Shown piece by piece: positions 29,199-46,136 of a stretch of 64,000 nt of DNA. Source of the DNA: Halocaridina rubra. Its lineage: Eukaryota > Arthropoda > Malacostraca > Decapoda > Atyidae. Each line of letters opens with the position of its first letter. Position 1 is the stretch's first letter. Under the pieces are notes generated by a model that had not been told where the DNA came from, ran no database searches, and saw only the letters and a program-made list of their open reading frames with translations. The stretch is from the NCBI GenBank assembly GCA_037179515.1, contig JAXCGZ010015150.1, positions 1 to 64,000 on the forward strand, given 5' to 3'. Made by a program: the position numbers and the translations under genes.

Positions 29199-29531
29199 AA
29201 ATGGATCCTGGAATGACAGAGACTGAATATGTAATGACAGATTCTGGAAAATATACTTGCAGTATTAACACTTTCAAACATTTTTCTCTTTTTTTTTTCA
29301 GATTGTCCCTGGAATAGCAAATCCTGAAATATTTGCATTGCATTATTGAGACCATTTAAAAATTTTTGTCTTTCTAATGGATCCTGGAATAGCAGATCCT
29401 GAAATATTTTATTTGCATTATTAGGATCATTTAGAGTCTTTATAATCTTTGTAAAGGATTCTGGAATAGCAGACTATGGAAAGTTTGCTCCGCTTTATTA
29501 AGTCTTCTTTTATCCTTTTCCTCTCTTTCAG
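28850..29531 (+). repeat. tandem array of decayed acceptor/start units before CMTM exon 1
   Basis: Seven units resemble the first 27 bases of the following coding exon plus its upstream pyrimidine tract. The ATGGATCCTGGAAT anchor, or its decayed form, lies at 28994, 29092, 29201, 29302, 29377 and about 29455, and the coding exon itself at 29532; a further faint unit lies near 28890. The last three spacings are 75, 78 and 77 bp. Earlier ones (98-109 bp) are lengthened by (CT)n expansion. Upstream units have lost either the splice AG (CAA or TA instead of CAG) or the ATG. Only the last unit keeps both. Confidence 0.85.
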
Positions 29532-29672
29532 ATGGATCCTGGAATGGCAGATCCTGGATTTCCAGATGCACACACAACCACAACAACAACCACAACCCGT
29601 GTTCAACCCAATATACGGTTTGACCCATCATATATTAGGACTATTCCTGGTATACTGAAATGTGCTCAGATG
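29532..29672 (+). CDS. CMTM/MARVEL-domain membrane protein, coding exon 1
   Basis: This exon encodes residues 1-47, starting at the ATG directly after the acceptor CTCTCTTTCAG and ending at the donor ATG|GTAAGT in phase 0. It gives a short cytoplasmic N terminus with a DPG repeat and a threonine run, then FDPSYIRTIPGILKCAQM, the start of the first membrane helix of CKLF-like MARVEL proteins. The first nine residues derive from the tandem array just upstream. CMTM proteins are four-helix membrane proteins tied to vesicle traffic and receptor surface levels; the function of this arthropod member is not known. Since the ATG lies at the exon edge, at least one upstream noncoding exon is expected but was not found. 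It joins 35083-35256 across a 5.4-kb intron. Confidence 0.88.
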
Positions 29673-30940
<1,268 letters not shown>

Positions 30941-31190
30941 GTGACATAAGGACAGGCAGAGAAAATTCTCCTCATCGCGCATGGGCACAAAGAAAATTTA
31001 AAGCAAAGAGAAGCAGAGATGGGGAGTGTTGTGACTTGTCAGATGTGAAAGGAGGGTAAGAGATGTTGTAACGAATGTCCAAGAATATTCGTAGTTGATG
31101 TAGGCATAGAAAAAGAACCGTAACTGAAGGAGGATTCAACGTCGATCTGTCCTTGACAGTACAATTTAATTCCAAAATATCTTCAGCTGA
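30941..31190 (+). repeat. dispersed repeat D/E, uninterrupted copy
   Basis: Starts GTGACATAAGGACAGGCAGAG and runs through GATGTAGGCATAGAAAAAG and GATCTGTCCTTGACAGTAC. It is the intact counterpart of the LINE-split copy at 17.6-18.6 kb. No coding capacity; class unknown. Confidence 0.7.
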
Positions 31191-31729
31191 AGTCTCGCAA
31201 AATGGGGGCTGCTGTCATGGGCCAACATACCACACAATGTCGTTTTTTTTAAATTTATTTTTATTTTTTTTACAAAAGGAAAGGGGTGTGGGTCTACCTG
31301 TGAGCGGACATATTATTATTATTATTATTGGGAAAAGATGAACACAAATATTAATTGAAAAGTAAGTTATGAAAATAAGCTAAAGTAGTACTGTATTATT
31401 TTATTTTTAATTTTTAAGTCAAAATTAAAAAAGGCTTATTATATGCCAATTATCTCGCTTATTTTCCTTATTCTGGCTCATTAATACAGTTTGTATGCTT
31501 AATAAATATAGCCATAAACGAAACAAAATTTTTGAGGTTAGGCCTATAGAAATGTAACACCTCTTACACAAAAAACCATTCAAACAGAAGATTAGTCTAA
31601 GCAAAACAAGGAGAGAGTTCATGACACTTCCTCCAAGAAAGTCAAATAATTACTGAAAGACTTACGGGTTACTTTCTCTTTTTAGGGAGTGGGCTAGGAC
31701 ATGTCGTTGCAAAACGACCATTTTTTTTT
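31191..31729. other. no feature recognised
   Basis: AT-rich intron sequence without recognisable elements apart from a short (ATT)n near 31311-31328. Confidence 0.6.
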
Positions 31730-31930
31730 TTTATGAGATGCGGGGTTCATAGTTTCATTTGGATCAATTAAAGATAATGACTCAGTGCATTAAATAACCG
31801 TGTAAATCGTTAGGTTAGGTTAATGCCTAACCTAAGCTAACCATTTACGAGGTAATTTAATGTACAGGGAGTCGTTATCTTGACTTGATTGCTTCATTTT
31901 TATAAAGATTGCACCCAGAAATCTCAAAAC
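31730..31930. repeat. imperfect palindrome with TTAGGTTAGG / CCTAACCTAA core
   Basis: The centre at about 31810-31840 reads TTAGGTTAGGTTA then TAACCTAAGCTAACC. The arms continue outward: GACTCAGTGCATTAAAT on the left pairs with ATTTAATGTACAGGGAGTC on the right, and AAAGATAATGACT with AGTCGTTATCTT. It looks like a decayed foldback MITE. The core resembles the arthropod telomere repeat TTAGG. Confidence 0.65.
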
Positions 31931-32076
31931 CAAAGATATATTTGTTTATTTATCATTTTTAGCATATTTATATCTCACAGGGAATACAAATATGGAGGGC
32001 AAATAAATATATTTTAACTGCGAAATATAGAGATAAATGTACGTGTGCATTTTCTAGCAATACTTACTTGTGAGAA

Positions 32077-32140
<64 letters not shown>

Positions 32141-32402
32141 CGAATATGTTCCCCCAAGTAAAAACTCCAATCATTAAGATTCACTCATAAAACTCAACGC
32201 ATTCTTTCTCCTCAATCAGCTGTTGATGAGCCCAGTTTCATGCGATTAGTCTGCAGTTAATTAAGAACATAGCCTCATTTATTAAGTCCCTCCTACTATA
32301 ATTAATGAGTCAAGGAACGACACAGGCACGAGTTATTAAGCAGATATGTGGGATACAAGATAAATTTGTGAAGGGAAGGGCCTAATATTGCTAATGAATA
32401 AA

Positions 32403-32454
<52 letters not shown>
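31931..32454. repeat. intron sequence with (AAT)n and (AT)n
   Basis: (AAT)n at about 32081-32138 and an AT array at about 32404-32456 that joins SINE-A. No other feature is seen. Confidence 0.85.
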
Positions 32455-32459
<5 letters not shown>

Positions 32460-32642
32460 TAATTTTTTACCCCGACCGGGACTCGAACCTAGGACTTATA
32501 ATTACTAAGTCAAGGCGCTAACAACTACTCACCACAGAAGGTGTGTAGTTGGTAGCGCCTTGACTTAGTAATTATAAGTCCTAGGTTCGAGTCCCGGTCG
32601 GGGTAAAAAATTATTCATGTTTTCACATATGTAATGTGCTTG
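32455..32642. repeat. SINE-A inverted pair (hairpin)
   Basis: Arms 32455-32534 and 32539-32618 are inverted copies of the SINE-A head with about two mismatches and a four-base spacer. The left arm is the minus-strand SINE and the right arm the plus-strand SINE, with a B box GGTTCGAGTCC in each. AT arrays lie on both outer sides. Confidence 0.9.
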
Positions 32643-34599
<1,957 letters not shown>

Positions 34600-34600
<1 letters not shown>

Positions 34601-35060
34601 TCTAATACATTGTCAACTTAACAGGGTACATATGCATTACACAAAATGATAAATTCCTTTGAGATTTTAGCTACAAATTCTTCTTTCCCTTTGTCTAAAA
34701 GACTTAGAACTTAACTGGGTATCCGAAATCTACAAGGTAAATAAGAGTAGATTTCAGATGTGTTACTTAAGATTCATATGTCTGTCAGTCTTTATCTAAT
34801 GATTTTTCAGCTTAACTGGGTACAGTTGCAATACACATGTTAAATAATTGCAAATTTTGAAGTTTAATTAAGTCATTATTTTCCCCTTTTGTATAACAGC
34901 AATATTCAATTCTCTCAGTACACCTGTATTATATATATTAAATACCTAAGTCGTCTGCTTTTGCTATGAAGATTTCAAGTGAACTGGGTAAACTTACATA
35001 ACAAGAACTGTTTAATACCTGTGAACCTTAAAATGTGATTCTGTCAACTGATGAGGTTTC
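34600..35060. repeat. degenerate repeats before CMTM exon 2
   Basis: The phrase CTTAACTGGGTA or a near form occurs at about 34617, 34710, 34811 and 34978. Each is followed by AT-rich sequence with TGCAATACAC or similar and a TTTCCC pyrimidine stretch. One unit reads TTTTTCAG before CTTAACTGGG, acceptor-like. Conservation is weak and the unit length varies (about 93, 101, 168). Confidence 0.5.
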
Positions 35061-35082
35061 CTTTTCCCTTTTTTTTCCACAG

Positions 35083-35256
35083 CTCTTCAACCTTATTGGA
35101 TACATCTGCGTGATGGTCTCGATGTTCCAATATTATTCTCAAACGAACTGGTTTTCTTTCGTGTCTATGACAGGATTTTGGGTCACCGGTATCCTTCTCG
35201 TCTTGTACTTGATGCATATCCTTGAAAAATTCCATATGGTGCCCTGGCTTATGTTG
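35083..35256 (+). CDS. CMTM/MARVEL-domain membrane protein, coding exon 2
   Basis: Encodes residues 48-105. The acceptor is TTTTTTTTCCACAG and the donor TTG|GTGAGT; both junctions are phase 0. It completes membrane helix 1 (LFNLIGYICVMVS), carries the first outer loop with QTNW, and helix 2 (FWVTGILLVLYLMHIL), then the KFHMVPWLML turn into helix 3. Joining directly to exon 1 gives GILKCAQM followed by LFNLIGYICVMVS, the usual spacing of the MARVEL first helix, which supports both splice choices. Intron 2 is only 216 bp (35257-35472). Confidence 0.92.
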
Positions 35257-35472
35257 GTGAGTTACAATTTAAGCACTAATTTATATATGTATTGACCACT
35301 TATTATATATCATACATATTGAGCAAGTTCTAATTTATACAGCTTCCAATTCAGTTTTTACCTTTTTAATTTTTTCCAAGGCATATTGAATAACAAAATT
35401 TATGACAACACATAAAAAACAACAGTACTAATATTAATGATAGGAAGCTCAAGGACACTTATATTCACACAG

Positions 35473-35712
35473 GAATTTGGTTACTGTGCTCTTTGGACTT
35501 TCTTCTACTTCACTGCAGCGACAGCCTGTGCCGCTGGAGGTGGTTCTGATAGCGCCTGGGCAGCTGCGGCCTTCTTTGGTTATGTAGCCATGCTTCTGTA
35601 TGGTGCAGATGCATTCTTCAAATTTAAAGGATGGAGGAGTGGTGAAATAGCCCAGGGTGAACGCCAAGTCCAAATGAGTGGAGGCGATATGCAATCTCCC
35701 GGTGCTTATTAG
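35473..35712 (+). CDS. CMTM/MARVEL-domain membrane protein, last coding exon
   Basis: Encodes residues 106-184 and the stop TAG at 35710-35712, after the acceptor TTCACACAG. It holds the end of helix 3 (YCALWTFFYFTAATACAA), a short second outer loop (GGGSDS) and helix 4 (AAAFFGYVAMLLYGADAFF), which ends in FKFKGWR, a typical basic stop-transfer end for this family. The hydrophilic C-terminal tail (GEIAQGERQVQMSGG) is probably cytoplasmic. The total length of 184 residues fits CMTM4/8-like arthropod proteins. No family-defining residue is missing, so this is very likely a live gene. Its exact orthology (CMTM4, CMTM8 or an arthropod-specific group) needs a tree. Confidence 0.92.
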   Translation, partial: EFGYCALWTFFYFTAATACAAGGGSDSAWAAAAFFGYVAMLLYGADAFFKFKGWRSGEIAQGERQVQMSGGDMQSPGAY

Positions 35713-35880
35713 AAATCTCATCACCAAACACAACCACAACAACAGCCGAATACTTTCAGAGAATTAGTTGTTTATAGAGAGATCAATGTCAATGAGGAAT
35801 ATTAGAATTTAGAAAGAGAGAGTAGTGTATTTTAATTTCAGTGTGTAATTACCAATAAAATATTATACACTTTACACAAA
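35713..35880 (+). promoter_or_regulatory. CMTM 3' UTR with poly(A) signal
   Basis: A canonical AATAAA lies at 35854-35859, about 140 bases after the stop. Cleavage would fall near 35875. Further AATAAA motifs lie downstream (for example near 36595), so longer 3' UTRs are possible. Confidence 0.7.
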
Positions 35881-37559
35881 ACAAAAGGCTACACTGGTTC
35901 ACCTAGCTTCATTTTCCAGATTTCTGGACTATAAAATCTTTATTTTATTGGTAATAATAAATATGAAGGTCTTAGTACTGCTTCAATTATTATTTACAAA
36001 ATAAGTGTTCCTAAACACATAAAAGACCAAAATGAAATTCAGACGGAAAGGATACAGAGCTGTACATTAATGTTTCCAAAAAAATCTTTTCCTTAACATA
36101 TAAAAAGAACCAAAACAAGACTCTCAGAATATTTAATAAATGACTTAAGATATAAGGTTAGATGAAAGTTTACCTTATTAAAAATATTAATTATTTACAG
36201 TGCAGTGTGTTAGGGAAATGACACAAGTTTTGAAGTAATGCTTCCTTGACTGATGACGAGTTGGTTCAATAACACAGCTACAATGTTATACTTCCTTGAG
36301 TATGAGAACAAGTGTTCCATCTCTTTAGAATGTATTTTGGTTAACTTAAAAAACTTTCCTACTGCAAACAAACTTTAATATTACACCCCACTTTCATACA
36401 GCTAAAATTAGATAAATTTTCTGTGTAAATATGCTGCTTAATCTTTAAGTGATTTTGTTGTTCTGGTCAAGGAGCTCCAGGGGTACAGTCTAATACTTTC
36501 TGTTACCCTAGTTAAAAGCAATACAACTTTATAAGTGACTAGTACATCTTTTGTCTATCATCTATTTCTTTAGTGAACTTTTTGTTGTATATGAAATAAA
36601 TATAGTTGTATATGTTGCACTTGAATATCAATAGTAAGCTGATAAAAGGGTGAACAAAAGGTAATGATGATTAACGTTATACATAACAATCTCAATATTC
36701 AACAGTGTACCCCAGAAGCAAGATGATACTCATTAAAATATATTCATCTATATTGCCTAGGTTTCCAGTAAACTAAATTTCATACAATAAGATATCCCCC
36801 AAAACTAATATTGCAGACTCCTTTCTCATACTTTAAGCCTAAGACTAGTGTTGTCAATAGAACTTTAAAAAATCTGCTAGACCGAACTTTAAAATTTTAT
36901 GATAGTAAGTAATATGTAAATTTTGCCCACTAGGCGGAATTTATAAATTTGCTAGCTATGTAGTAAATTGTATCTTCCTCCCCTAACAGATTTCTGTCTA
37001 ATCCGCTTGATTTAGCAGAAAATCCACCAAACTGGCAACTCTTCCTAAGGTTGCCACTGGGATGTCAATAATTGTATCATGCACTGCCACACACTGTCCT
37101 AACTATAAACCGGATCATTCTAACATCAAAACTGTTTTTCCATTTTAACAGTAAGTATTTTTTCCTGTTATTTTAACCATCCATTGTAATAATACTAACT
37201 ACACAAAGTTAGACAAGAATGATCACTATTGCATCAAGAACTCTGGCAAGAATGTGAATATCACAATTATTAGAAAAAAATGGTAATAGAAGATATTTAT
37301 ACACTCAACTTCATTTTACTAATTAAGATATTTATGATTAATATTACTTATTTCCAATATTCACTTACAATAAAGCTATCCACGCTAAATTTGCTATGGT
37401 CAAGGAACATCTATAAAATCTGTTTAATATTAAAGAATATCTCACTTCAGGTAATTTTGGACAAAGGTTTAGGAGAGTTTTGTTTCATGTTATTATTTAT
37501 TATACTAAGACCAAGAAAAGTAACTGAATGCTGTTAGTGACAACATTGAAGAAAACACA
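35881..37559. other. intergenic, no gene recognised
   Basis: Unique AT-rich sequence downstream of CMTM. It could include an extended 3' UTR. No conserved frame is seen. Confidence 0.6.
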
Positions 37560-38560
37560 ACCATGACAATAGAAAAAAGCATAACAAAAAAGTAATACTT
37601 AACACAGTATTAATGCTCAACACCTATTTTCAAGTTGTGCATACTACAGAGAACAGCAATGACAAAATTAATACAGGTCACAGCAAGGAAAATAGTCATC
37701 ATCCATACGGATGTCTGCATTTACTAAAAAAAAAAAGCTGTGACAAAACTAATACTCTACACAGCAATTAATATAATTACGTATTCATATAAATGACTGT
37801 ATTTACTACAGAATACATTAAAGATAGTATCTAGTCATCTTCACTGCAAGTATATTATTCAGCTGCCATAAAACATGTTTAATTTAGTACAAAAAAGATA
37901 AAAGACAAAACCTTGTACTCGCAACTGCAATCGTATATAGCTAATTGCCATAGAATAAGTTGCATTTATCGCAAAACAGCAAAGTAAAATCCCAATAGTC
38001 GCCACAGCAATTAATGTAATTTACTGCCATGTAACAGGTTACATTTCTACACTGCACAGCAAAGCCGACATAACATTTAACAGCCACATCATGAGATGCA
38101 TATTAATAGAAAATAGCAAAATTAAAAACTAATATTTAATATAATTAAATATAAATTAACGGGTTGAATCTGCTATGAAACACTGCACTGATAAAATTAA
38201 AAGTTGCCACAGCAATTATGATATCAATATAGTTATCGTAATTATCTTTCACACAAAGTATAAAACCTTAAGCTCGCAACATTAATTACAAGAATTAACT
38301 TTCATAGAACAAATTGCATTTGGTAAAAAACACAGCAAAATATAGAAATTAATTCTCTCCACAGCAATTATAAAAGCTGTCATAAGAGGCAGCACATTTT
38401 CCGCTGTAAGTACACTACACAGCAAATATATAAAGTAATGTTGGCCACCGCAATTATAATGATCAATTTCAATTTAATAGATTCCAACTACTACCTAATA
38501 TCACAAATATTTAATGTCCACATTTAGAAGAGGTTGTGTTTTTCAGGCTGTTTGTTGTAT
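37560..38560. repeat. degenerate tandem repeat, roughly 100-bp units
   Basis: Phrases recur in the same order: CACAGCAATTAAT (near 37758, 38003, 38202, 38362), CTGCCATAAAAC or TGCCATGTAACAGG (37863, 38021), GTTGCATTTATC or GTTACATTTCTAC (37960, 38038), and ACAGCAAA(G/A)TA (37975, 38051, 38330, 38417). Units are strongly diverged and no frame is shared. Confidence 0.55.
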
Positions 38561-39875
<1,315 letters not shown>

Positions 39876-40007
39876 ATGCCTCAAAAGTGTAAAGCAGATT
39901 CTTCTGATGGCAGTGCTTTGAAGAAAAGGAAAACCATCACCAGGGAATTGAAATTAGAGAGAGTGAAACGCTCAGAAATGAGACACTTTACTTCGGCATT
40001 AGCATAG
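39876..40007 (+). pseudogene. Tigger-like transposase N-terminal fragment
   Basis: Starts at the ATG at 39876 ([20 protein letters not shown]) and continues [15 protein letters not shown], which matches the usual N terminus of Tigger/pogo transposases before the first helix-turn-helix. The frame ends at 40007 before the DNA-binding domain is complete. The sequence soon after (GACCTATGTTGC on the minus strand, ending CAGGGGGTCCTTG at about 40097) resembles a Tigger terminus. This would be a deletion derivative. Confidence 0.5.
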
Positions 40008-40096
40008 GTGAGTGATGTAGGCGCTCCTTTAGGTGTTTCCTGACTTATGCGGAAAATAACGCATCTTGAGGAACAGCAACATAGGTCAAGGACCCC

Positions 40097-41404
<1,308 letters not shown>

Positions 41405-41820
41405 CAGTAAGTGGTCCTCCCTTATCCATGGGGCATTTAGGTATCTCCCATATTCATGGGGCATCTTGGTACCTCCCTTATCCAAGGAGCATCTTGGTAT
41501 CTCCATTACCCAAGCAGAATGTTCCAAGAGCCCTAGTATATACCCTAATTTACTGATGGTACAGAACGATATATATACTATATATTTCCCAATGCATACA
41601 AACCTAAAACAAAGCTTAATTTACTTATTAGGCACAATAAAAGATTAAAAACAATAGCTAATAATAAACCAGTACAGTTAGAACAATACACTGAAATAAA
41701 CTTACTTGATTTCAGCCTAAAATATGTGAGCTCATTTCTGGAATATTACATTTAATATGCTCTAACCTTGGTCAGCCGTAGGTAATATATAGCAAAACTG
41801 TGCATAAGGGGTGGCCACTG
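41405..41820. mobile_element. Tigger-type MITE, 416 bp
   Basis: The left end after TA is CAGTAAGTGGTCCTCCCTTAT. The right end, read inward, is CAGTGGCCACCCCTTATGCAC followed by TA. The TA flanks and CAGTGG...CCCTTAT termini fit Tigger (Tc1/mariner) elements. Near the left end a unit of about 38 bp (CTCCCTTATCCATGGGGCAT and variants) is repeated about three times. Confidence 0.8.
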
Positions 41821-42317
41821 TATTTGCATATCCAAGCACACTATGTTCGAGTAAGTTTAAATTCCTTTAAAAAGGATTGATATATGTCTTGTATGTGAGG
41901 AAAGTGTTATAAATAGGGCATATCCTCTAAATATATTGTATATGTTATAAATATAGTCATCCTGTTTGATGTAATAAGGGAGATATATAGAGTCAGAACA
42001 GTTCCTGTTTTTCAGTATTTTTGAGTTCAAGAGTGACATTAGAAGCTTAGTCTTGCTGACCAGTTAGCTGTAAGTATTTTTTCATTCTATTCTTGTTATT
42101 TAACGTAATTCATGTTATTTTATATTATTTTTGCCATTTAACACAGAGAATAGTCTCTGATACTTGTTAAAAAAAAAATGAGTTGTACTTAGCATGAAGT
42201 ATAAAATTTAATGGGTTGGCAGGCCAAAATCAAATTGTTTCTTTATCATACACTTGGTAAATTTAAGGCAGTTCAATAAATGAAGTTACATTTCCACAGA
42301 CCAATCTTGTTCTTCTA
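41821..42317. other. no gene recognised
   Basis: Unique AT-rich sequence. Confidence 0.6.
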
Positions 42318-42512
42318 AGGGTGCCCATATATGGTGCAGTGAGACTTGGTCTTGAGACCACTGGACAGATGTGGCTGGATCTGCTGACCATATCGGATCG
42401 TCTATGGGCCGGTTGTGGTCCACAATCAGCCAATATATGATCCAGTCTTTTTGGATTCAACCAGATCTGTCCGGTGGTTTCAAGGCCAAATTGCACCATG
42501 TGTGGTCACCCT
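42318..42512. mobile_element. palindromic MITE, about 195 bp
   Basis: Left terminus AGGGTGCCCATATATGGTGC; the right terminus, reversed, is AGGGTGACCACACATGGTGC. Inner parts also pair imperfectly, for example ACCACTGGACAGAT with ATCTGTCCGGTGGT, and the centre lies near 42415. It is more GC-rich than its surroundings. The superfamily is uncertain; a short TA/CTAA-like flank is possible. Confidence 0.75.
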
Positions 42513-43373
<861 letters not shown>

Positions 43374-43698
43374 CAGAAGCTCCCTACTTACGAACAATTA
43401 CATATACGAACAAAAACCTACCCATGTATTAATGTAAGTATTACTATACTGTGTTTTAATATTATTATTACAGTACTGTATTAAAACTCATTAATACTGT
43501 ATACTTCATGTTTGAATAGAGTAGTTTAGTGTCAGTAGCCTATGTGCTGTAGAGTACTGCATATATATGTATTGTACAGCACTTTTTTACCTAAACACAA
43601 CTTACAAACAATTCTACTTACTAATGGGCTTTTGTTCCCGTAAACACAATTAGGTAATCACAATTAGGTAATCACATTCGTAAGTTGGGGAGTGTCTG
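43374..43698. mobile_element. Tigger-type MITE carrying a LINE tail
   Basis: Left end CAGAAGCTCCCTACTTACGAA after TTA; the right end, reversed, is CAGACACTCCCCAACTTACGAA. Inside, 43622-43666 holds a bare 3' end of the LINE family seen at 12.9 and 17.6 kb (GGGCTTTTGTTCCCGTAAAC and then two AATTAGGTAATCAC units). Confidence 0.75.
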
Positions 43699-43842
43699 TG
43701 TTATTATTAATTATTATTGTATTGTTTATAACTAAACGTGAATAATTAATTTCTAAACCAGATTTTCAATTAAGTTATTTTTATTTTATAAATTTTTATT
43801 CAACTACATCCAATTAGCAAGTCATTATAAAGTTACTATATA

Positions 43843-46068
43843 CAGTGGAATCTCCACCTACGAACAAATCGACCTATGAACACAATTTTCAAACAAATTT
43901 TCAATCAACCCGCAAACAATCCTTGAGGTACGAATGCACATCTGCCAAGGCGACCACATGTTTGCTCTCAGTTCTGCATTGGTGCCCACACTGTGAAGTT
44001 TGATTATAGTAGATTTCCAGCATTTTTTTCACTTTTTGCTTTAAGCTGGCCCTCATTATGACTCCTAAGAAAGTGAAAAGTGTTTTTAATGGTGGCGTTC
44101 AAAACTCTAAACATATTACAGTGGTAACGAAAATAGAAATAATAGCTAAACATGAAAATGACGTTTATGTTTCTGATGTCACCACACAGTATGACATGGT
44201 GAAATCGACCATCCATACTATTTTAAAGAATAAAGAGGCCTTAAAGGAGGCTGACCTGGCTAAAGGAGTGACTATTTTAATGAAGAATAGGTCTCAGATC
44301 ATAGAAGAGGTAGAAAAATTATTGCTAACTTGGATAAATGAAAAAGAGCTTGCTGGAGATAGTGTTAGTGAGGCTATAATAAGTGCAAAGCCTTTACAGT
44401 TCTACAATGATATAGTAATGAACACTCCAAGTGCTAATGGCGCTAAAATTGACAAATTAAAAGCAAGTAGAGGCTAGTTTGAAAAATTTTGTCGACCTAC
44501 TGGATTCACAGTTTTAATAGGCACAGAGAGTCGGCTAGTTCGGACCAAAAGGCAGCGGATGTTTATATGCTAATATTCGCTATATTTATATAAAAGTAAA
44601 GGCTATGTCTCGCAGTAAGTTTTTAACTGTGATGATACAGGACTGTTTTGGAAAAAAATGCCTAGAAGGACCTACATAACTCAAGACCAGAAGTCACTGC
44701 CTGGCCACAAACCAATGAAGGACAGGCTTACACTTTTATTGTGAGCAAATGCAAGTGGGGATTGTCAAATTAAGCCTCTTTTAGTCTACCACTCTGAATA
44801 TCCGTGCGTTTTTAAGTGCAATAATGTGGAGGTCGAATAGCAAGGCATGGGTAAAATGTATCCTATTCATAGAATGGTTGCCAGAAGTTATTGTGCCATC
44901 TGTCAAGAAATATCTTGAGGAAAAAGTTTTGCCCCTAGTGTCTTCTGGTAATGGACAATGCTCCTGCCCATCCTCCAGGTTTGGAAGAAAACCTTGATAT
45001 TGAATATGACTTCATAAAAGTCAAAGTTCTGCCTCCAAACACCGCTCCTCTCCTCCAGCCCGTGGACGAGCAAGTCATTTCTAATTTTAAGAAACTGTAT
45101 ACAAAGGGTCTTTTTGCCAGGTGTTTCCAGGTCACCAATGACACGGACTTGACCCTGTGTGAATTCTGGAAAGACCACTTCAAAATCCTCCACTGCATAG
45201 GCCTCATTGACAAGACATGGAAGGAGGTCTCTTACTGCACATTGCAATCTCCCTGGAGGAAACTTCGGCCAGGTTTTGTGGTTGATAGAGACTTCGAGGG
45301 TTTCAAGGATGAGACAGCTCACAATATAGTGAATGAGCTTGCTTAAGGTCAACGAGGAGGTTGTGGAGGAGCTGGTGAAGGACCACAAACAAAAACTCAC
45401 GACCGAAAAATTGATCGAGTTGCAATATGAACAGGTGATGACTATCTAAGAAAAGCAATCAGTGGAGGAGGGGGATGAGAGGGTAAAGTTTTCATTTAAA
45501 AAGATTATAGAAAGTTTTAGTGGAGTGATGTGCAGGCTTTCATCGAGAGTCATCACCCGAACAAAACTGTGAGCAGCAGAGCAGCGAAATGACAATGTAA
45601 TGTCTCATTTCCAGAAAAATTTATCAACAAAGTAAGACAAATTTCTCTGGATCGTTTTTTTGTGCTAATACAGCCAGTGAACTACATTCCAAGAGTACAT
45701 GTCTAGAGAAAACACCAGAAATACAGACTGTACCAGAACAGTTGCCTGACGTTTTTAGGGAACGGAACTCTCCTCCTCCTCTATCCACGTGTGCCAGCAA
45801 CTATCAACCAATAAGGTAAATACTGTACCATGTTTTATTTTATTACAGTAGAATATACTGTACAGTATTTATTTATAATTAAGGTTATTTTCCAATTTTT
45901 TTTACATATAACCCCATAAAAAAAATTCAGAAGGTATATTTCTGGAGCTGGGAATGGATTAATTTGTTTAACCTGCATTTCCATGGGAAAAATTATTTCG
46001 AGTTACGAAACATTTTGACTCGCAAATGGGGTTAAGGAATGGCTTAAGTTCGTGTTTAGAAGTACTAC

Positions 46069-46070
<2 letters not shown>
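43843..46070 (+). mobile_element. Tigger transposon (Tc1/mariner), decayed
   Basis: The left terminus CAGTGGAATCTCCACCTACG follows TA at 43841-43842. The right terminus, reversed from 46070, is CAGTAGTACTTCTAAACACG. The 2.2-kb interior encodes a CENP-B-like transposase with many breaks. The right target TA has become TG. Confidence 0.8.
44058..45830 (+). pseudogene. Tigger transposase (TIGD1-like), broken
   Basis: The N-terminal frame (44058-44477) has the first helix-turn-helix and the CENP-B-type DNA-binding part: VVTKIEIIAKHENDVYVSDV, STIHTILKNKEALKEA and EEVEKLLLTWINEKELAGDSV. It stops at LKASRG, where the family continues with WFEKF; here the tryptophan codon is a TAG stop. The DDE nuclease follows in several frames: DDTGLFWKKMPRRTYIT near 44635 and MDNAPAHPPGLEE at 44951, then VLPPNTAPLLQPVDEQVI in a frame running to 45346. 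The C-terminal tail is recognisable to about 45830. Stops and shifts exclude activity. Family members move DNA by cut and paste at TA sites. Confidence 0.88.

Positions 46071-46136
<66 letters not shown>

Noticed and set aside
44004..45400. Minus-strand frames of up to 165 residues opposite the Tigger transposase
   Set aside because: Antisense shadows; the plus strand carries the recognisable DNA-binding and DDE motifs.
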